A DNA stretch of 64,000 nt from Qipengyuania intermedia (GTDB lineage: Bacteria; Pseudomonadota; Alphaproteobacteria; Sphingomonadales; Sphingomonadaceae). Positions 10,063-18,920 of the stretch are shown here, piece after piece; positions within the stretch are counted from its first letter, which is position 1; each line of letters starts with the position of its first letter. Position numbers and translations under genes: made by a program. Under the pieces are notes generated by a model. That model saw nothing but the letters and a program-made list of their open reading frames with translations, did no database searches and had not been told where the DNA came from. The stretch lies in NCBI RefSeq assembly GCF_019711615.1, contig NZ_JAIGNS010000002.1:731501-795500 (forward strand), in the 5' to 3' direction.

Positions 10063-10746
10063 ATGACCCAGGACACCAAGGCTGCGCGCCACGTGGCCAT
10101 TATCATGGATGGCAATGGTCGCTGGGCCAAGCGCAAGCACCTGCCCCGCGTCATGGGACACCGCAAGGGTGTCGAGGCCGTGCGTGAACTGGTGCGTAGC
10201 CTCAAGGATACCGAGGTCGAGTGCCTGACGCTCTACGCGTTCAGCAGCGAAAACTGGAAACGGCCCGAGGAAGAGGTCGACGATCTGATGAATTTGATGC
10301 GCAAGTTCATCAAATCGGACTTGCCCGAATTCATTGCCAACGATGTGAAGCTAAAAATTGTCGGCGATTGGCAAGCGCTTGCGCCCGATATCGTGGAAAT
10401 GCTCGAAGATGCGCTGGCCAAGACGGCTCATGGTTCGCGAACTTTGGCTGTTGCGCTTAATTACGGCGCGCATGCGGAGATCGCCCGTGCCGCTCGCAAG
10501 GCGGCTGAAAGTGGCACGATCGACGAGGAGAGTATCGCGGCCAACCTGTTTACTGCGGATTTGCCGCCTCTCGATCTCCTGATCCGCACCAGCGGCGAGG
10601 TGCGCCTGTCCAATTTCCTCTTGTGGCAGGCCGCTTATGCGGAAATGCTGTTCACCGAAGTGTTGTGGCCCGACTTCACGCCTGCGCACCTGATGGATGC
10701 GCTGGACCAGTTTGCGGGACGGGAGAGACGATTTGGCGGACGGTGA
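10063..10746 (+). CDS. uppS: Isoprenyl transferase (undecaprenyl diphosphate synthase)
   Basis: A cis-prenyltransferase that adds isopentenyl units to farnesyl diphosphate to make the C55 carrier lipid for peptidoglycan and surface glycans. The catalytic Asp lies in the HVAIIMDGNGRWA motif near the N-terminus; the YAFSSENWKRP motif and the C-terminal LLIRTSGEVRLSNFLLWQ region (isopentenyl-PP and Mg binding) are intact. Length 227 is close to the family norm. The gene overlaps the start of cdsA by 14 bases. Confidence 0.95.
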   Translation: MTQDTKAARHVAIIMDGNGRWAKRKHLPRVMGHRKGVEAVRELVRSLKDTEVECLTLYAFSSENWKRPEEEVDDLMNLMRKFIKSDLPEFIANDVKLKIVGDWQALAPDIVEMLEDALAKTAHGSRTLAVALNYGAHAEIARAARKAAESGTIDEESIAANLFTADLPPLDLLIRTSGEVRLSNFLLWQAAYAEMLFTEVLWPDFTPAHLMDALDQFAGRERRFGGR

Positions 10747-11434
10747 AGCAACGCCCAAGAAAAATGCGGACCTGCCCAAGCGCCTGATCTCGGCGGCCGT
10801 CATGGTCGCCGTTGCCGTTGCGGCGCTGGTTGCCGGGGATCCCTGGCTCGATTGGTTCATTGCCGCAGTCGTGCTGGCAACCTTCGTCGAGTTCGTCCTG
10901 CTTGTCGTAAAGGCGACAAGCAACGTGCCTTACCGGCTGGCCGCAATCCTGGCGGGCGCACTTTATATCGGTTTCGCCGGCCTTGTCCTGACGCGGATGC
11001 CACCCGGCCTCGTGGTCGGAATTGTCGGCTCTGTCATTGCGATCGACACATTCGCCTATTTCTTCGGCCGTTCGATCGGCGGACCCAAGATCGCGCCCTC
11101 GATCAGCCCGTCGAAAACCTGGGCGGGGCTGTTGGGGGGTGTCGTGGGTGCAAGCATCTGGCTTGCGGTGTTCATCTATTTCTCGGCACGCCAGGTCAGC
11201 GGACCGACCACGATGGGCTTCGACATGAACGAAGTGGGGACGATTGTCCTCATGGGCCTGGCTCTAGCCGTCGCTGCCCAGGCGGGTGACTTTCTCGAAA
11301 GCTGGCTCAAGCGCAAAGCCGGGGTGAAGGACAGCTCGCGCCTCATTCCTGGCCACGGCGGGGTGTTCGACCGGACCGACGGCATCATCCCCGTAGTCCT
11401 GATCGTCGGATTCGTCTTGGGTGCTGCTGCATGA
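10733..11434 (+). CDS. cdsA: Phosphatidate cytidylyltransferase
   Basis: An integral membrane enzyme that makes CDP-diacylglycerol from phosphatidate and CTP, feeding pssA and pgsA, both in this window. Seven or so hydrophobic segments are followed by the C-terminal family signature, of which KRKAGVKDSS, LIPGHGG and DRTDG are visible. I place the start at TTG 10733 because GGGAGAG lies a few bases upstream; an ATG at 10697 lies deeper inside uppS. The stop overlaps the ATG of dxr (ATGA), which suggests coupling. Confidence 0.92.
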   Translation: MADGEATPKKNADLPKRLISAAVMVAVAVAALVAGDPWLDWFIAAVVLATFVEFVLLVVKATSNVPYRLAAILAGALYIGFAGLVLTRMPPGLVVGIVGSVIAIDTFAYFFGRSIGGPKIAPSISPSKTWAGLLGGVVGASIWLAVFIYFSARQVSGPTTMGFDMNEVGTIVLMGLALAVAAQAGDFLESWLKRKAGVKDSSRLIPGHGGVFDRTDGIIPVVLIVGFVLGAAA

Positions 11435-12588
11435 CGCGGTCGATTTCCATCCTCGGCGCGACCGGATCGGTCGGTGCGTCCACGCTTGATCTTGTCCGTC
11501 GCAACCGTGATCAGTGGCGTGTGGTGGCACTCACTGCCCATTCCAATGTGGAAGAGCTGGCCAGGCTGGCACGCGAATTCGACGCCGATGTCGCGGTCAT
11601 TGCCCAGGACAATCTCCTCGGGGCATTGAAAGATGCTCTGGCCGGTTCTGGTGTCGAGGCGGCTGCCGGACGGGCGGCCCTGTGCGAAGCTTCTGCAAGA
11701 CCTGCCGATATCGTGATGGCCGCAATCGTCGGCTGCGCGGGCCTTGGTCCTGTCATGGCGGCTATCGAACAGGGCACCACTGTTGCGCTGGCCAACAAGG
11801 AGGCCCTGGTTTCGGCCGGCGAGGTAATGACCGCGGCGGTCGAGAAACACGGGGCGACACTGCTCCCGGTGGACAGCGAGCATAACGCGATCTTCCAGTG
11901 CCTGCAGGGCGGGAAGTTGGCCGAGGTCCGGACCATCACTCTCACAGCCAGCGGCGGGCCTCTTCGTACGTGGAGCCAGGCCCAGCTGGATGCGGCGACG
12001 CCCGCCCAAGCGATCGCGCACCCGAACTGGGACATGGGTGCGAAGATCAGCGTCGACAGTGCAACCATGTTCAACAAGGGCCTCGAACTGATCGAGGCGC
12101 ATCACCTGTTTCCGGTCGGGCTCGACAAGATCAGGATCGTCGTCCATCCGCAGAGCGTGATCCATTCGATGGTCGAATATCGCGATGGATCGACGCTTGC
12201 GCAGCTCGGTCCGTCAGACATGCGCGTGCCGATCGCTTCCTGCCTCGCCTATCCCGCCCGCATGGATACGCCGATGGACCCGCTCGACCTTGTGGCAATT
12301 GGCGAACTTACCTTCCATGCGCCGGATGAAGAGCGTTTTCCCGCAACCCGCCTCGCGAGAGAAGCGGCCCAGGCAGGCGGCGCTGCACCGGGTATCCTCA
12401 ATGCCGCGAACGAGGTGGCGGTGGCGGCTTTCCTCGCAGGTAACATCCCGTTCAGCCGTATTGCGGTAATGGTGGATCGCGTCCTTACGGAAACCGAGCT
12501 TCCATCGCCGCCGCAGACCCTCGAAGAGGTTTTGCGCGTCGATGAGGACGCGAGACAGCGCGCGAGCGCCATGCTGGAGACTTGCTGA
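11431..12588 (+). CDS. dxr: 1-deoxy-D-xylulose 5-phosphate reductoisomerase
   Basis: The second enzyme of the MEP isoprenoid pathway; it rearranges and reduces DXP to MEP using NADPH and a divalent metal. The N-terminal ILGATGSVG loop binds NADPH; ALANKEALVSAG, the metal-site region VDSEHNAIFQ, the substrate loop TASGGPLR and the HPNWDMGAKISVDSATM segment are all present. Length 385 is normal. Located between cdsA and rseP, downstream of the isoprenoid-using uppS. Confidence 0.96.
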   Translation: MTRSISILGATGSVGASTLDLVRRNRDQWRVVALTAHSNVEELARLAREFDADVAVIAQDNLLGALKDALAGSGVEAAAGRAALCEASARPADIVMAAIVGCAGLGPVMAAIEQGTTVALANKEALVSAGEVMTAAVEKHGATLLPVDSEHNAIFQCLQGGKLAEVRTITLTASGGPLRTWSQAQLDAATPAQAIAHPNWDMGAKISVDSATMFNKGLELIEAHHLFPVGLDKIRIVVHPQSVIHSMVEYRDGSTLAQLGPSDMRVPIASCLAYPARMDTPMDPLDLVAIGELTFHAPDEERFPATRLAREAAQAGGAAPGILNAANEVAVAAFLAGNIPFSRIAVMVDRVLTETELPSPPQTLEEVLRVDEDARQRASAMLETC

Positions 12589-12589
12589 A

Positions 12590-13729
12590 TTGGACGGTTC
12601 GATACCCTTCTGGATGTACATCATCGGCTTCCCGCTCTTGCTGGGGCCGCTGGTGACGCTGCACGAACTCGGCCATTACCTCGTGGGCCGCTGGTTCGGC
12701 GTGCACGCGGAGGCATTCGCCGTCGGTTTCGGCAAGGAAATCGCAGGCTTCACCGACAAACGTGGCACGAGGTGGAAACTCTGCGCGCTGCCGCTCGGCG
12801 GCTACGTGCAGTTCAAGGGCGACATGAACCCTGCCAGCGTACCGGACAAGGAAGCTATTTCCCGCGCCACTCCTGAAGAGCGCGAGGGCAGCTTTCACCA
12901 TGCCAGCCTCGGCAAGCGTTCGCTGATCGTGTTCGCCGGTCCGGCCATGAATATCCTTGTGACGCTGGCGATCTTCACGAGCTTCTTCATGATCTTCGGC
13001 AAGCCCGTGTCGCCCGATCCGGCAATGGAAACGACAATTACGGCTTTTGCCGAGGATTCGGCCGCGCAGGAGGCGGGGCTGGAGATCGGCGATCGGATCA
13101 TGCGCGTCGAGGGCAAGGAGGTCTCCAGCTTCTTCGACTTGCGCGAAGCGATCGTGATGTATCCGGGCCGCACGCTCGACATCGAGGTCCTTCGCGACGG
13201 CGAGTTGCAGAACTTCGATGTGGTTCCGCGCACGATCAAGGCGGAGGACCGGTTCGGAAACGTCTCGACCATCGGCCAGATCGGTATCCCGCCTGCCGTG
13301 ACCGAGCGAAGGTTCGCGAGCGTCGGACCGGTCGAGGCTGTCAGCCTGAGCTTTGTCCAGACCGGCAGACTGGTCGACATGATGGTGACTGGTATCAAGC
13401 AGATCGTGGTCGGCGAACGCTCGGTAAAGGAGCTTGGCGGACCCGTCACGATCGGCAAATTTGCTGGCGAACAGTTGAGCCTCGGGGCGCTTGCATTCTT
13501 CAATCTGGCCGCGCTGATCTCGCTTAACTTGGCATTCATCAACCTCCTGCCAATCCCGGCTCTCGACGGCGGGCACCTGGCTTTTTACGCGGCGGAAGCG
13601 ATCCGCCGGAAACCGCTGGGCCCCCGTAGTACGGAGGTGGCCTACCGGGCCGGTGTGGCAATTGTGCTCGCGCTGATGATTTTCGTCACCTTCATAGATA
13701 TCGCCAAACTCCCGTTCTTCGGGAATTAG
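12590..13729 (+). CDS. rseP: Site-2 intramembrane metalloprotease RseP
   Basis: A zinc protease of the inner membrane that cuts transmembrane segments, typically of anti-sigma factors in envelope stress signalling. The HELGH zinc motif is at residues 25-29 in the first membrane segment; a single PDZ domain lies about residues 125-200 (EDSAAQEAGLEIGDRIMRVEG), and the second metal-ligand motif NLLPIPALDGGHL is near residue 320, followed by a last membrane helix. The TTG at 12590 just after the dxr stop is preferred, with ATG 12614 as an alternative that would leave little sequence ahead of the first helix. E. coli RseP has two PDZ domains; only one is clear here. Confidence 0.93.
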   Translation: MDGSIPFWMYIIGFPLLLGPLVTLHELGHYLVGRWFGVHAEAFAVGFGKEIAGFTDKRGTRWKLCALPLGGYVQFKGDMNPASVPDKEAISRATPEEREGSFHHASLGKRSLIVFAGPAMNILVTLAIFTSFFMIFGKPVSPDPAMETTITAFAEDSAAQEAGLEIGDRIMRVEGKEVSSFFDLREAIVMYPGRTLDIEVLRDGELQNFDVVPRTIKAEDRFGNVSTIGQIGIPPAVTERRFASVGPVEAVSLSFVQTGRLVDMMVTGIKQIVVGERSVKELGGPVTIGKFAGEQLSLGALAFFNLAALISLNLAFINLLPIPALDGGHLAFYAAEAIRRKPLGPRSTEVAYRAGVAIVLALMIFVTFIDIAKLPFFGN

Positions 13730-13862
13730 GCGGGGAAAGGGTCGGGTGAAGGCGCGTCTGCGGCGTCACACGGCTTGATCGCGCGGCGCGCATGGGGCAG
13801 GGGGCCTTCAGGCGCTTCGCAAGGCGTCTTTTGTATTTTTGAGGACGGGAACTCCCTTGTCG

Positions 13863-16577
13863 ATGACTGATTTTGCGAACGCCGCAAGCGAGACGAAACC
13901 ATTTGGCGCGCGGCTCGTCGCCGGATTGATGGCCGGTTCGGTGCTGGCAGGCATGCCTGCCGTGGCTTTGGCGCAGGATGCCGGAGAAACGCAGGCCGAG
14001 CAGCCTGCCGGAACCGTGGTCCAGCAGGACGTCGTGCGTTCGATCGCCGTAGCCGGTGCCCAGCGCCTCGAGCCGCAGACCATCCTGTCCTACATCCGAC
14101 TTCGGCCGGGCGATGCATATACCCAGGCCGCAGGCGACCAGGTCCTCAAGGATCTTTACGCGACGGAACTGTTCTCGAACGTCAGCGTGACGAACACGGA
14201 CGGCAATGTGGTCATCACCGTGACCGAAAACCCGGTCATCAACCGCATCATCCTGGAAGGGAACGAGCGGATCAAGAATGACAAGATCATTCCCGAAATC
14301 CGCCTTGCCCCGCGCCAGATCTTCACCCGTTCCAAGGTGCGTGCCGACGTTGCCCGCATCATCGAGCTTTACAAGCGCCAGGGCCGCTTCGCAGCGACGG
14401 TCGAACCGCAGCTCGTCCAGCTTAGCCAGAACCGCGTCGATATCGTCTTCGAGATCGAGGAAGGTCCGAAGTCCAAGATCCGCCAGATCAACATCATCGG
14501 CAACGAGGCCTTCTCCGACAGCGACCTGCGCGGCGAGATGGTCACCAAGCAGTCGCGCCTGTGGACCTTCTTCAGCTCCAACACGAGTTACGACCCCGAC
14601 CGTCTGGCTTTCGACCAGCAGCAGCTGCGTACCTTCTACCTGACGCAGGGCTATGCCGATTTCCGTGTCGTCTCGGCAGTGGCCGAACTGACCCCGGACA
14701 AGGAAGACTTCATCATCACCTTCGTCGTCGAAGAGGGTGAGCGTTACAAGTTCGGCGATGTCAGCGTCGAAAGCGAACTTCGCGATTTCGACAGCGACGC
14801 GATGACCGCCCGCCTGCCGATGAAGAGCGGGGACTGGTACGATGCAGAACGCGTCGAAGACACGGTCGAACAGATGACCGAACTGGCCGGGACCTTCGGC
14901 TATGCTTTCGCCGAGGTGGCGCCGCAGTTCACGCGCAATCCCGAAACGCTGACCATGGACGTCAACTTCGTCCTTCGCGAAGCTCCTCGCGTCTATGTCG
15001 AGCGGATCGACGTGAACGGGAACACGCTGACGCAGGACAAGGTCGTGCGCCGCGAATTTCGTGTCGCGGAAGGTGACGCGTTCAATTCGCTCGCAATCCG
15101 CCGTTCCGAAGCGCGTATCAAGTCGCTGGGCTATTTCCAGGAGAACTTCGAGATCACGCAGGTCGAAGGCAGTGCGCCCGACCGTATCGTCCTCGAAGCG
15201 AACATCGAAGAGCAGCCCACCGGTGAGCTCCAGCTTTCGGCTGGCTTCTCCTCGATCCAGAGCTTCATCCTGTCGGGCTCGATCCGCCAGCGCAACTTCC
15301 GCGGCCGCGGCCAGACCGTCGGTCTCAGCGTGAACTACTCGCGTTTCTCGAAGTCGGCGCAGGTCAGCTTCTCGGAACCCTACGTATTCGATCGCAACAT
15401 CTCGCTCGGCGCGGACATTTATCACCGCGAATACGATAACGATTTCTTCGCGACCGATTTCAACCGGTACAAGCAGGCCCAGACCGGCTTTACGATGCGC
15501 GCCGGCGTTCCGCTTTCGGAATACATGTCGCTGATCGGTAGCTATACCTTCCAGTACGAAGATGTATCCATCGGCGACGGCTTCTTCGAGGATACGGACG
15601 GCGACGGCGTGGCCGAATGCCTCCAGTCGCGCTTCATCTGCGAAGCGGTGGGCGAACGGACCGTTTCGATCCTTGGCGCGACGCTGAACTACAATTCGCT
15701 CGACAGCCGCGTGCGTCCGACGCGCGGCGAAACGATCAGTGTCACGGGTGAGTTCGCTGGCCTCGGCGGCAATGTGAAATATCTTCGCATGCGCTCGCAG
15801 ATGGGCAAGTGGTTCAATCTCGGCAGCGGTCTCATCTTTTCGCTCAACGCGGAAGGTGGCTGGATCCGCGCTCTCAGCGAGAACGACACGCCGGGCTTCG
15901 ACGACGTGCGCCTGACCGACCGCTTCTTCCTTGGCGAACCGCAGTTCCGCGGCTTCGACATTCGCGGCGTCGGTCCTCGCGTGGTACGCCTGCGCTATCT
16001 CGATGACGATGGCGATCCGACGACTGCCCGCGTTCTCGAGACCATCGACCAGTTCCGTGAAACCAAGAACCGCGCATTCGACGACGCGCTGGGCGGCAGG
16101 GCCTATTACCTCGCACGCGCAGAGCTCGAAATCCCGCTTGGATCGGGTGCACGTGAAATGGGTATTCGTCCCTCGCTCTGGCTGGATGTGGGTTCGCTCT
16201 TCGCGATCGATCGTCCGCAGCTCGATGACTTCCCCAACAGCTTCCAGTCGCGCTCCGGTGGGGAACCGATCTTCTTCGGTCCGCTCTACGATGCCGATGG
16301 CAATCCGCAGCTCGACGCCGACGGAGCCCCGGTTTCCGGCAACACGTTCGATGCCGTGGACGCGGATGGAAACGCAAACACCCCGGTTCTCGACCCGAAC
16401 GGCTTCTACCGTGAAGTCCTGTTCGGCGACAGCATCAGTCCGCGCATTACCGCGGGTGTCGGTATCAACTGGAACTCGCCCTTCGGCCCGTTCAGGATCG
16501 ATCTATCCCAGACGATTAAGAAGCAAGAGGGTGACGATACCAAGACCATTTCCTTCAATGTAGGAACGCAATTCTAA
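13863..16577 (+). CDS. bamA: Outer membrane protein assembly factor BamA
   Basis: The central barrel of the BAM complex, which folds beta-barrel proteins into the outer membrane. After a cleavable signal peptide ending near AVALAQ, five POTRA repeats run to about residue 425 (the first begins VVRSIAVAGAQRLE), followed by the 16-strand barrel; the protein ends in phenylalanine, as outer membrane proteins do. At 904 residues it is longer than E. coli BamA (810), partly through acidic loops such as the DADGNPQLDADG stretch near residue 815. Start is ATG 13863; TTG codons at 13839 and 13857 are closer to a GAGGACGGGA and cannot be excluded. The stop overlaps the skp start. Confidence 0.95.
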   Translation: MTDFANAASETKPFGARLVAGLMAGSVLAGMPAVALAQDAGETQAEQPAGTVVQQDVVRSIAVAGAQRLEPQTILSYIRLRPGDAYTQAAGDQVLKDLYATELFSNVSVTNTDGNVVITVTENPVINRIILEGNERIKNDKIIPEIRLAPRQIFTRSKVRADVARIIELYKRQGRFAATVEPQLVQLSQNRVDIVFEIEEGPKSKIRQINIIGNEAFSDSDLRGEMVTKQSRLWTFFSSNTSYDPDRLAFDQQQLRTFYLTQGYADFRVVSAVAELTPDKEDFIITFVVEEGERYKFGDVSVESELRDFDSDAMTARLPMKSGDWYDAERVEDTVEQMTELAGTFGYAFAEVAPQFTRNPETLTMDVNFVLREAPRVYVERIDVNGNTLTQDKVVRREFRVAEGDAFNSLAIRRSEARIKSLGYFQENFEITQVEGSAPDRIVLEANIEEQPTGELQLSAGFSSIQSFILSGSIRQRNFRGRGQTVGLSVNYSRFSKSAQVSFSEPYVFDRNISLGADIYHREYDNDFFATDFNRYKQAQTGFTMRAGVPLSEYMSLIGSYTFQYEDVSIGDGFFEDTDGDGVAECLQSRFICEAVGERTVSILGATLNYNSLDSRVRPTRGETISVTGEFAGLGGNVKYLRMRSQMGKWFNLGSGLIFSLNAEGGWIRALSENDTPGFDDVRLTDRFFLGEPQFRGFDIRGVGPRVVRLRYLDDDGDPTTARVLETIDQFRETKNRAFDDALGGRAYYLARAELEIPLGSGAREMGIRPSLWLDVGSLFAIDRPQLDDFPNSFQSRSGGEPIFFGPLYDADGNPQLDADGAPVSGNTFDAVDADGNANTPVLDPNGFYREVLFGDSISPRITAGVGINWNSPFGPFRIDLSQTIKKQEGDDTKTISFNVGTQF

Positions 16578-17260
16578 TGAAACTGATTACCAAGTCGCTC
16601 GCAGCTGCGAGCCTCGCCACCGCTGCAATGGCAGCCACTCCGGCAGCCGCGCAGGTGAACGGCAACATCGGGATCGTGAGTGTCCCGGCTGCCGTGGCAC
16701 AGGCTACCGCACGCACGACCGCCTACCAGCAGATCTCGACCACCTATGCTTCGCAGATCACGCAGATCCAGCAGAAGCAGCAGCAGATGCAGACGCTCCT
16801 GCAGCAGCTCGACACGAATAACGATGGTCAACTCGATCCGGCGGAACAGCAGGCCGCGCAGAACGCTCCGCAGGCCCAGCAGCTGCAGACCCTTGAAAAC
16901 GAAACCGCACAGCTTTCGAACCAGATCGACGGTGCACGCATCTACGCGATCGAGCAGATCCTGCTCCAGTACAACGCTGCGCTGCAGACCGTGGTCCAGC
17001 AGGACAATCTCCAGCTCGTTCTTTCGCCCGATGCGGTCCAGTATTCGGCTCCGGCAGCGAACGTGACCCAAAAGGTCGTCGCGGCTCTCAACACGCGCGT
17101 CCCTTCGGTCCAGATCACTCCTCCGCAGGGCTGGCAGCCCGCGCAGCAGTCGGTCGCGCTTTACCAGCAGGTCCAGCAGATCCTGATGGTCGCCGCAGCC
17201 CGCCAGCAGCAGGCAGCCGCACAGCAGCAGACCCAGCAGCCGGCCGCGTCCGGACGCTAA
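16577..17260 (+). CDS. skp: OmpH/Skp family periplasmic chaperone with an EF-hand-like loop
   Basis: Skp holds unfolded outer membrane proteins in the periplasm and passes them to BAM; its place directly after bamA (one-base TAATG overlap) fits. A signal peptide ends near AAAQV, then a Gln-rich coiled-coil region follows. Unusually, residues 79-90 ([12 protein letters not shown]) match the canonical 12-residue calcium loop of EF hands, with D, N, D, G, hydrophobic and E at positions 1, 3, 5, 6, 8 and 12. The C-terminus is a low-complexity Gln/Ala tail. At 227 residues it exceeds E. coli Skp (161). Calcium binding is inference. Confidence 0.85.
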   Translation: MKLITKSLAAASLATAAMAATPAAAQVNGNIGIVSVPAAVAQATARTTAYQQISTTYASQITQIQQKQQQMQTLLQQLDTNNDGQLDPAEQQAAQNAPQAQQLQTLENETAQLSNQIDGARIYAIEQILLQYNAALQTVVQQDNLQLVLSPDAVQYSAPAANVTQKVVAALNTRVPSVQITPPQGWQPAQQSVALYQQVQQILMVAAARQQQAAAQQQTQQPAASGR

Positions 17261-17282
17261 GAGCCGAACAGGGAGCAGGGGC

Positions 17283-17735
17283 ATGAGCGAGACCGGTTTC
17301 GACGTTGTCGAGGTGCTGAAGCGCCTGCCGCACCGCTATCCCCTGCTACTCGTCGATCGCGTCCAGGAGCTGGTCGTCGATGAACGCATCCATGCGATCA
17401 AGGCGGTCAGTTTCAATGAAGATTTCTTCCAGGGGCATTTCCCCGGGGCGCCGATCATGCCGGGCGTGCTCCAGATCGAGGCATTGGCCCAGGCGGCCGG
17501 AGTGCTCGCGGTCGAAAGCCTCGGCCTCGCCGGATCCGGCAAGCTCGTCTATTTCATGGCAATCGAGAACGCGAAATTCCGCGCTCCCGTCACGCCGGGC
17601 GTGCTGCTCGATCTCAAGGCCAGCTTCGTCCAGAAGCGTTCGCGGGTCTGTAAGTTTGCCGGCGAAGCGAGCGTGGACGGCAAGGTCACCTGCGAAGTCA
17701 GCTTCACCGCGATGATCGCTGACGCGCCCGAATAG
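17283..17735 (+). CDS. fabZ: 3-hydroxyacyl-ACP dehydratase FabZ
   Basis: A hot-dog fold dehydratase that removes water from 3-hydroxyacyl-ACP in fatty acid elongation. The active-site His is in [12 protein letters not shown] and the Glu in LQIEALAQ; the N-terminal [11 protein letters not shown] motif is also typical. Length 150. In most Gram-negatives this gene sits between lpxD and lpxA; neither is present here, since skp precedes it directly and rpmE follows. Confidence 0.96.
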   Translation: MSETGFDVVEVLKRLPHRYPLLLVDRVQELVVDERIHAIKAVSFNEDFFQGHFPGAPIMPGVLQIEALAQAAGVLAVESLGLAGSGKLVYFMAIENAKFRAPVTPGVLLDLKASFVQKRSRVCKFAGEASVDGKVTCEVSFTAMIADAPE

Positions 17736-17829
17736 GCTTGCAAATCTTTGCGCGCGGCGCTAACCGCGCGCCTTCTCCAAACACAGCTGGACCGGTCGGA
17801 ACCGTTCCGAAGCTAGAAGGACGTTTATC

Positions 17830-18054
17830 ATGAAGGCCGAAGGTCACCCCGATTACCACATGATCACGGTCAAGATGACCGATGGCACCGAATTCCAGAC
17901 GCGCTCCACCTGGGGCAGCGAAGGCGAAACCCTGACGCTGGAAATCGACCCGACGAGCCACCCGGCATGGACCGGCGGCAAGCAGCAGCTTCAGGAAGGC
18001 GGCCGCGTCGCAGCCTTCAACAAGCGCTTCGGCGGCATCAGCCTCAAGAAGTAA
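17830..18054 (+). CDS. rpmE: 50S ribosomal protein L31
   Basis: A 74-residue large-subunit protein that bridges the central protuberance to the small subunit. [10 protein letters not shown] at the start and the HPAWTG ... FNKRFGG block are typical. It lacks the CxxC cysteines of zinc-type L31, so it is the zinc-independent form common in alphaproteobacteria. AGAAGGACG sits just before the ATG, and an intrinsic terminator follows 25 bases after the stop. Confidence 0.95.
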   Translation: MKAEGHPDYHMITVKMTDGTEFQTRSTWGSEGETLTLEIDPTSHPAWTGGKQQLQEGGRVAAFNKRFGGISLKK

Positions 18055-18079
18055 GCTTTCGGGTATCACCGAATTCGAA

Positions 18080-18106
18080 GGGCGGTCCTGCGGGGCCGCC
18101 CTTTTT
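18080..18106 (+). terminator. Intrinsic terminator after rpmE
   Basis: A nine-base stem (18080-18088 with 18093-18101, one wobble) with a TGCG loop and a five-T run. The convergent DksA-type gene ends at 18115. Confidence 0.85.
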
Positions 18107-18114
18107 CGTTTCGG

Positions 18115-18432
18115 TCAGGCAGCACATTCGATGCAGCGGGTCGCGATGGGGCGCGCTTGCAGACGGGCCTCGGCGATCGGCTTGCCGCAATTGGCGCAAG
18201 TGCCATAGGTGCCGTTTTCTATCCTCAGCAGTGCATTGCGCACCTGTCCGATTTCCGCGCGCAAGACATCGTCGACCCCTTCCAGAGCCTCGTCGTCGGC
18301 AAGGTCGATTGCCTGTTCGCCAAAGTCGGCATCCAGGGGGTGCCGCAGATCATCCTCGATCACCTCCGCACGGTCGAGCAGATCGGCAAGGCGCTGTTCG
18401 AGCTGTTGTTTGAGGCCGCTATAGTCGGTCAT
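18115..18432 (-). CDS. DksA/TraR family C4 zinc finger protein
   Basis: A 105-residue protein with an N-terminal helical coiled-coil (residues 5-70, acidic and Leu-rich) and a C-terminal four-cysteine zinc finger, Cys79, Cys82, Cys100 and Cys103 (CANC ... CIEC). Family members enter the secondary channel of RNA polymerase and change its response to ppGpp. It is shorter than E. coli DksA (151), nearer the TraR-like small members, so I give no gene name. The ATG at 18432 has GGGAGA at good distance; an upstream in-frame start is less likely. Confidence 0.88.
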   Translation of the reverse strand: MTDYSGLKQQLEQRLADLLDRAEVIEDDLRHPLDADFGEQAIDLADDEALEGVDDVLRAEIGQVRNALLRIENGTYGTCANCGKPIAEARLQARPIATRCIECAA

Positions 18433-18496
18433 CGCGATTTCTCCCTTGATCACAGGGATAATTAGCAAGCGACGGCTTGCCAGTAATTGATACGGA

Positions 18497-18919
18497 TCAA
18501 TCTTCGTAGCGTTCGAAACGCATCACGCCGATGTAGTTGTATTCACCGCTATCGGCCGGATGGTTCTGTCCGTCGAACACCTCGATCTCCGGCAGGTCGA
18601 AGATCGTCATGCCGTCAATGCAGGCAAGATTGAGACCGTAGTAATCGGGTTCGGATCGCAACTGGTGGAATGGGTGGATGCCGCATTTCGAGCAAAAGCG
18701 ATGCTGCGCTTGCCCGCTCCCGAATGTGTAAAGGGTGAGGGCGTCCTCGCCGGCCATGATGGTGCAGTCGGCCATCGGTACGTCGACCATGACCACACCC
18801 TTCATCGCGCAGATCGTACAATTGCAGCGCCTGATCACAGGTGCTTCGGGCATGGTGAAGCGAAACCTCACGGTCCCGCAATGGCAGCCGCCTTCGTAAA
18901 TTTTTCCGCCTTCGATCAT
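18497..18919 (-). CDS. GFA (CENP-V/GFA domain) family zinc protein
   Basis: A 140-residue protein of the glutathione-dependent formaldehyde-activating fold. Zinc-binding cysteines are in GGCHCGTVRF near residue 12, RCNCTICAMKG near residue 35, and FCSKCGIHPFH near residue 78. Gfa itself was reported to promote S-hydroxymethylglutathione formation, but most small family members have no proven substrate. It starts one base after the stop of the 2OG oxygenase gene on the same strand, so the two form an operon. Confidence 0.85.
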   Translation of the reverse strand: MIEGGKIYEGGCHCGTVRFRFTMPEAPVIRRCNCTICAMKGVVMVDVPMADCTIMAGEDALTLYTFGSGQAQHRFCSKCGIHPFHQLRSEPDYYGLNLACIDGMTIFDLPEIEVFDGQNHPADSGEYNYIGVMRFERYED

Positions 18920-18920
18920 C

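Noticed and set aside
13692-15425. 577-codon minus-strand frame opposite rseP and bamA
   Set aside because: Antisense to well-conserved BamA POTRA domains, with no signal or family of its own.
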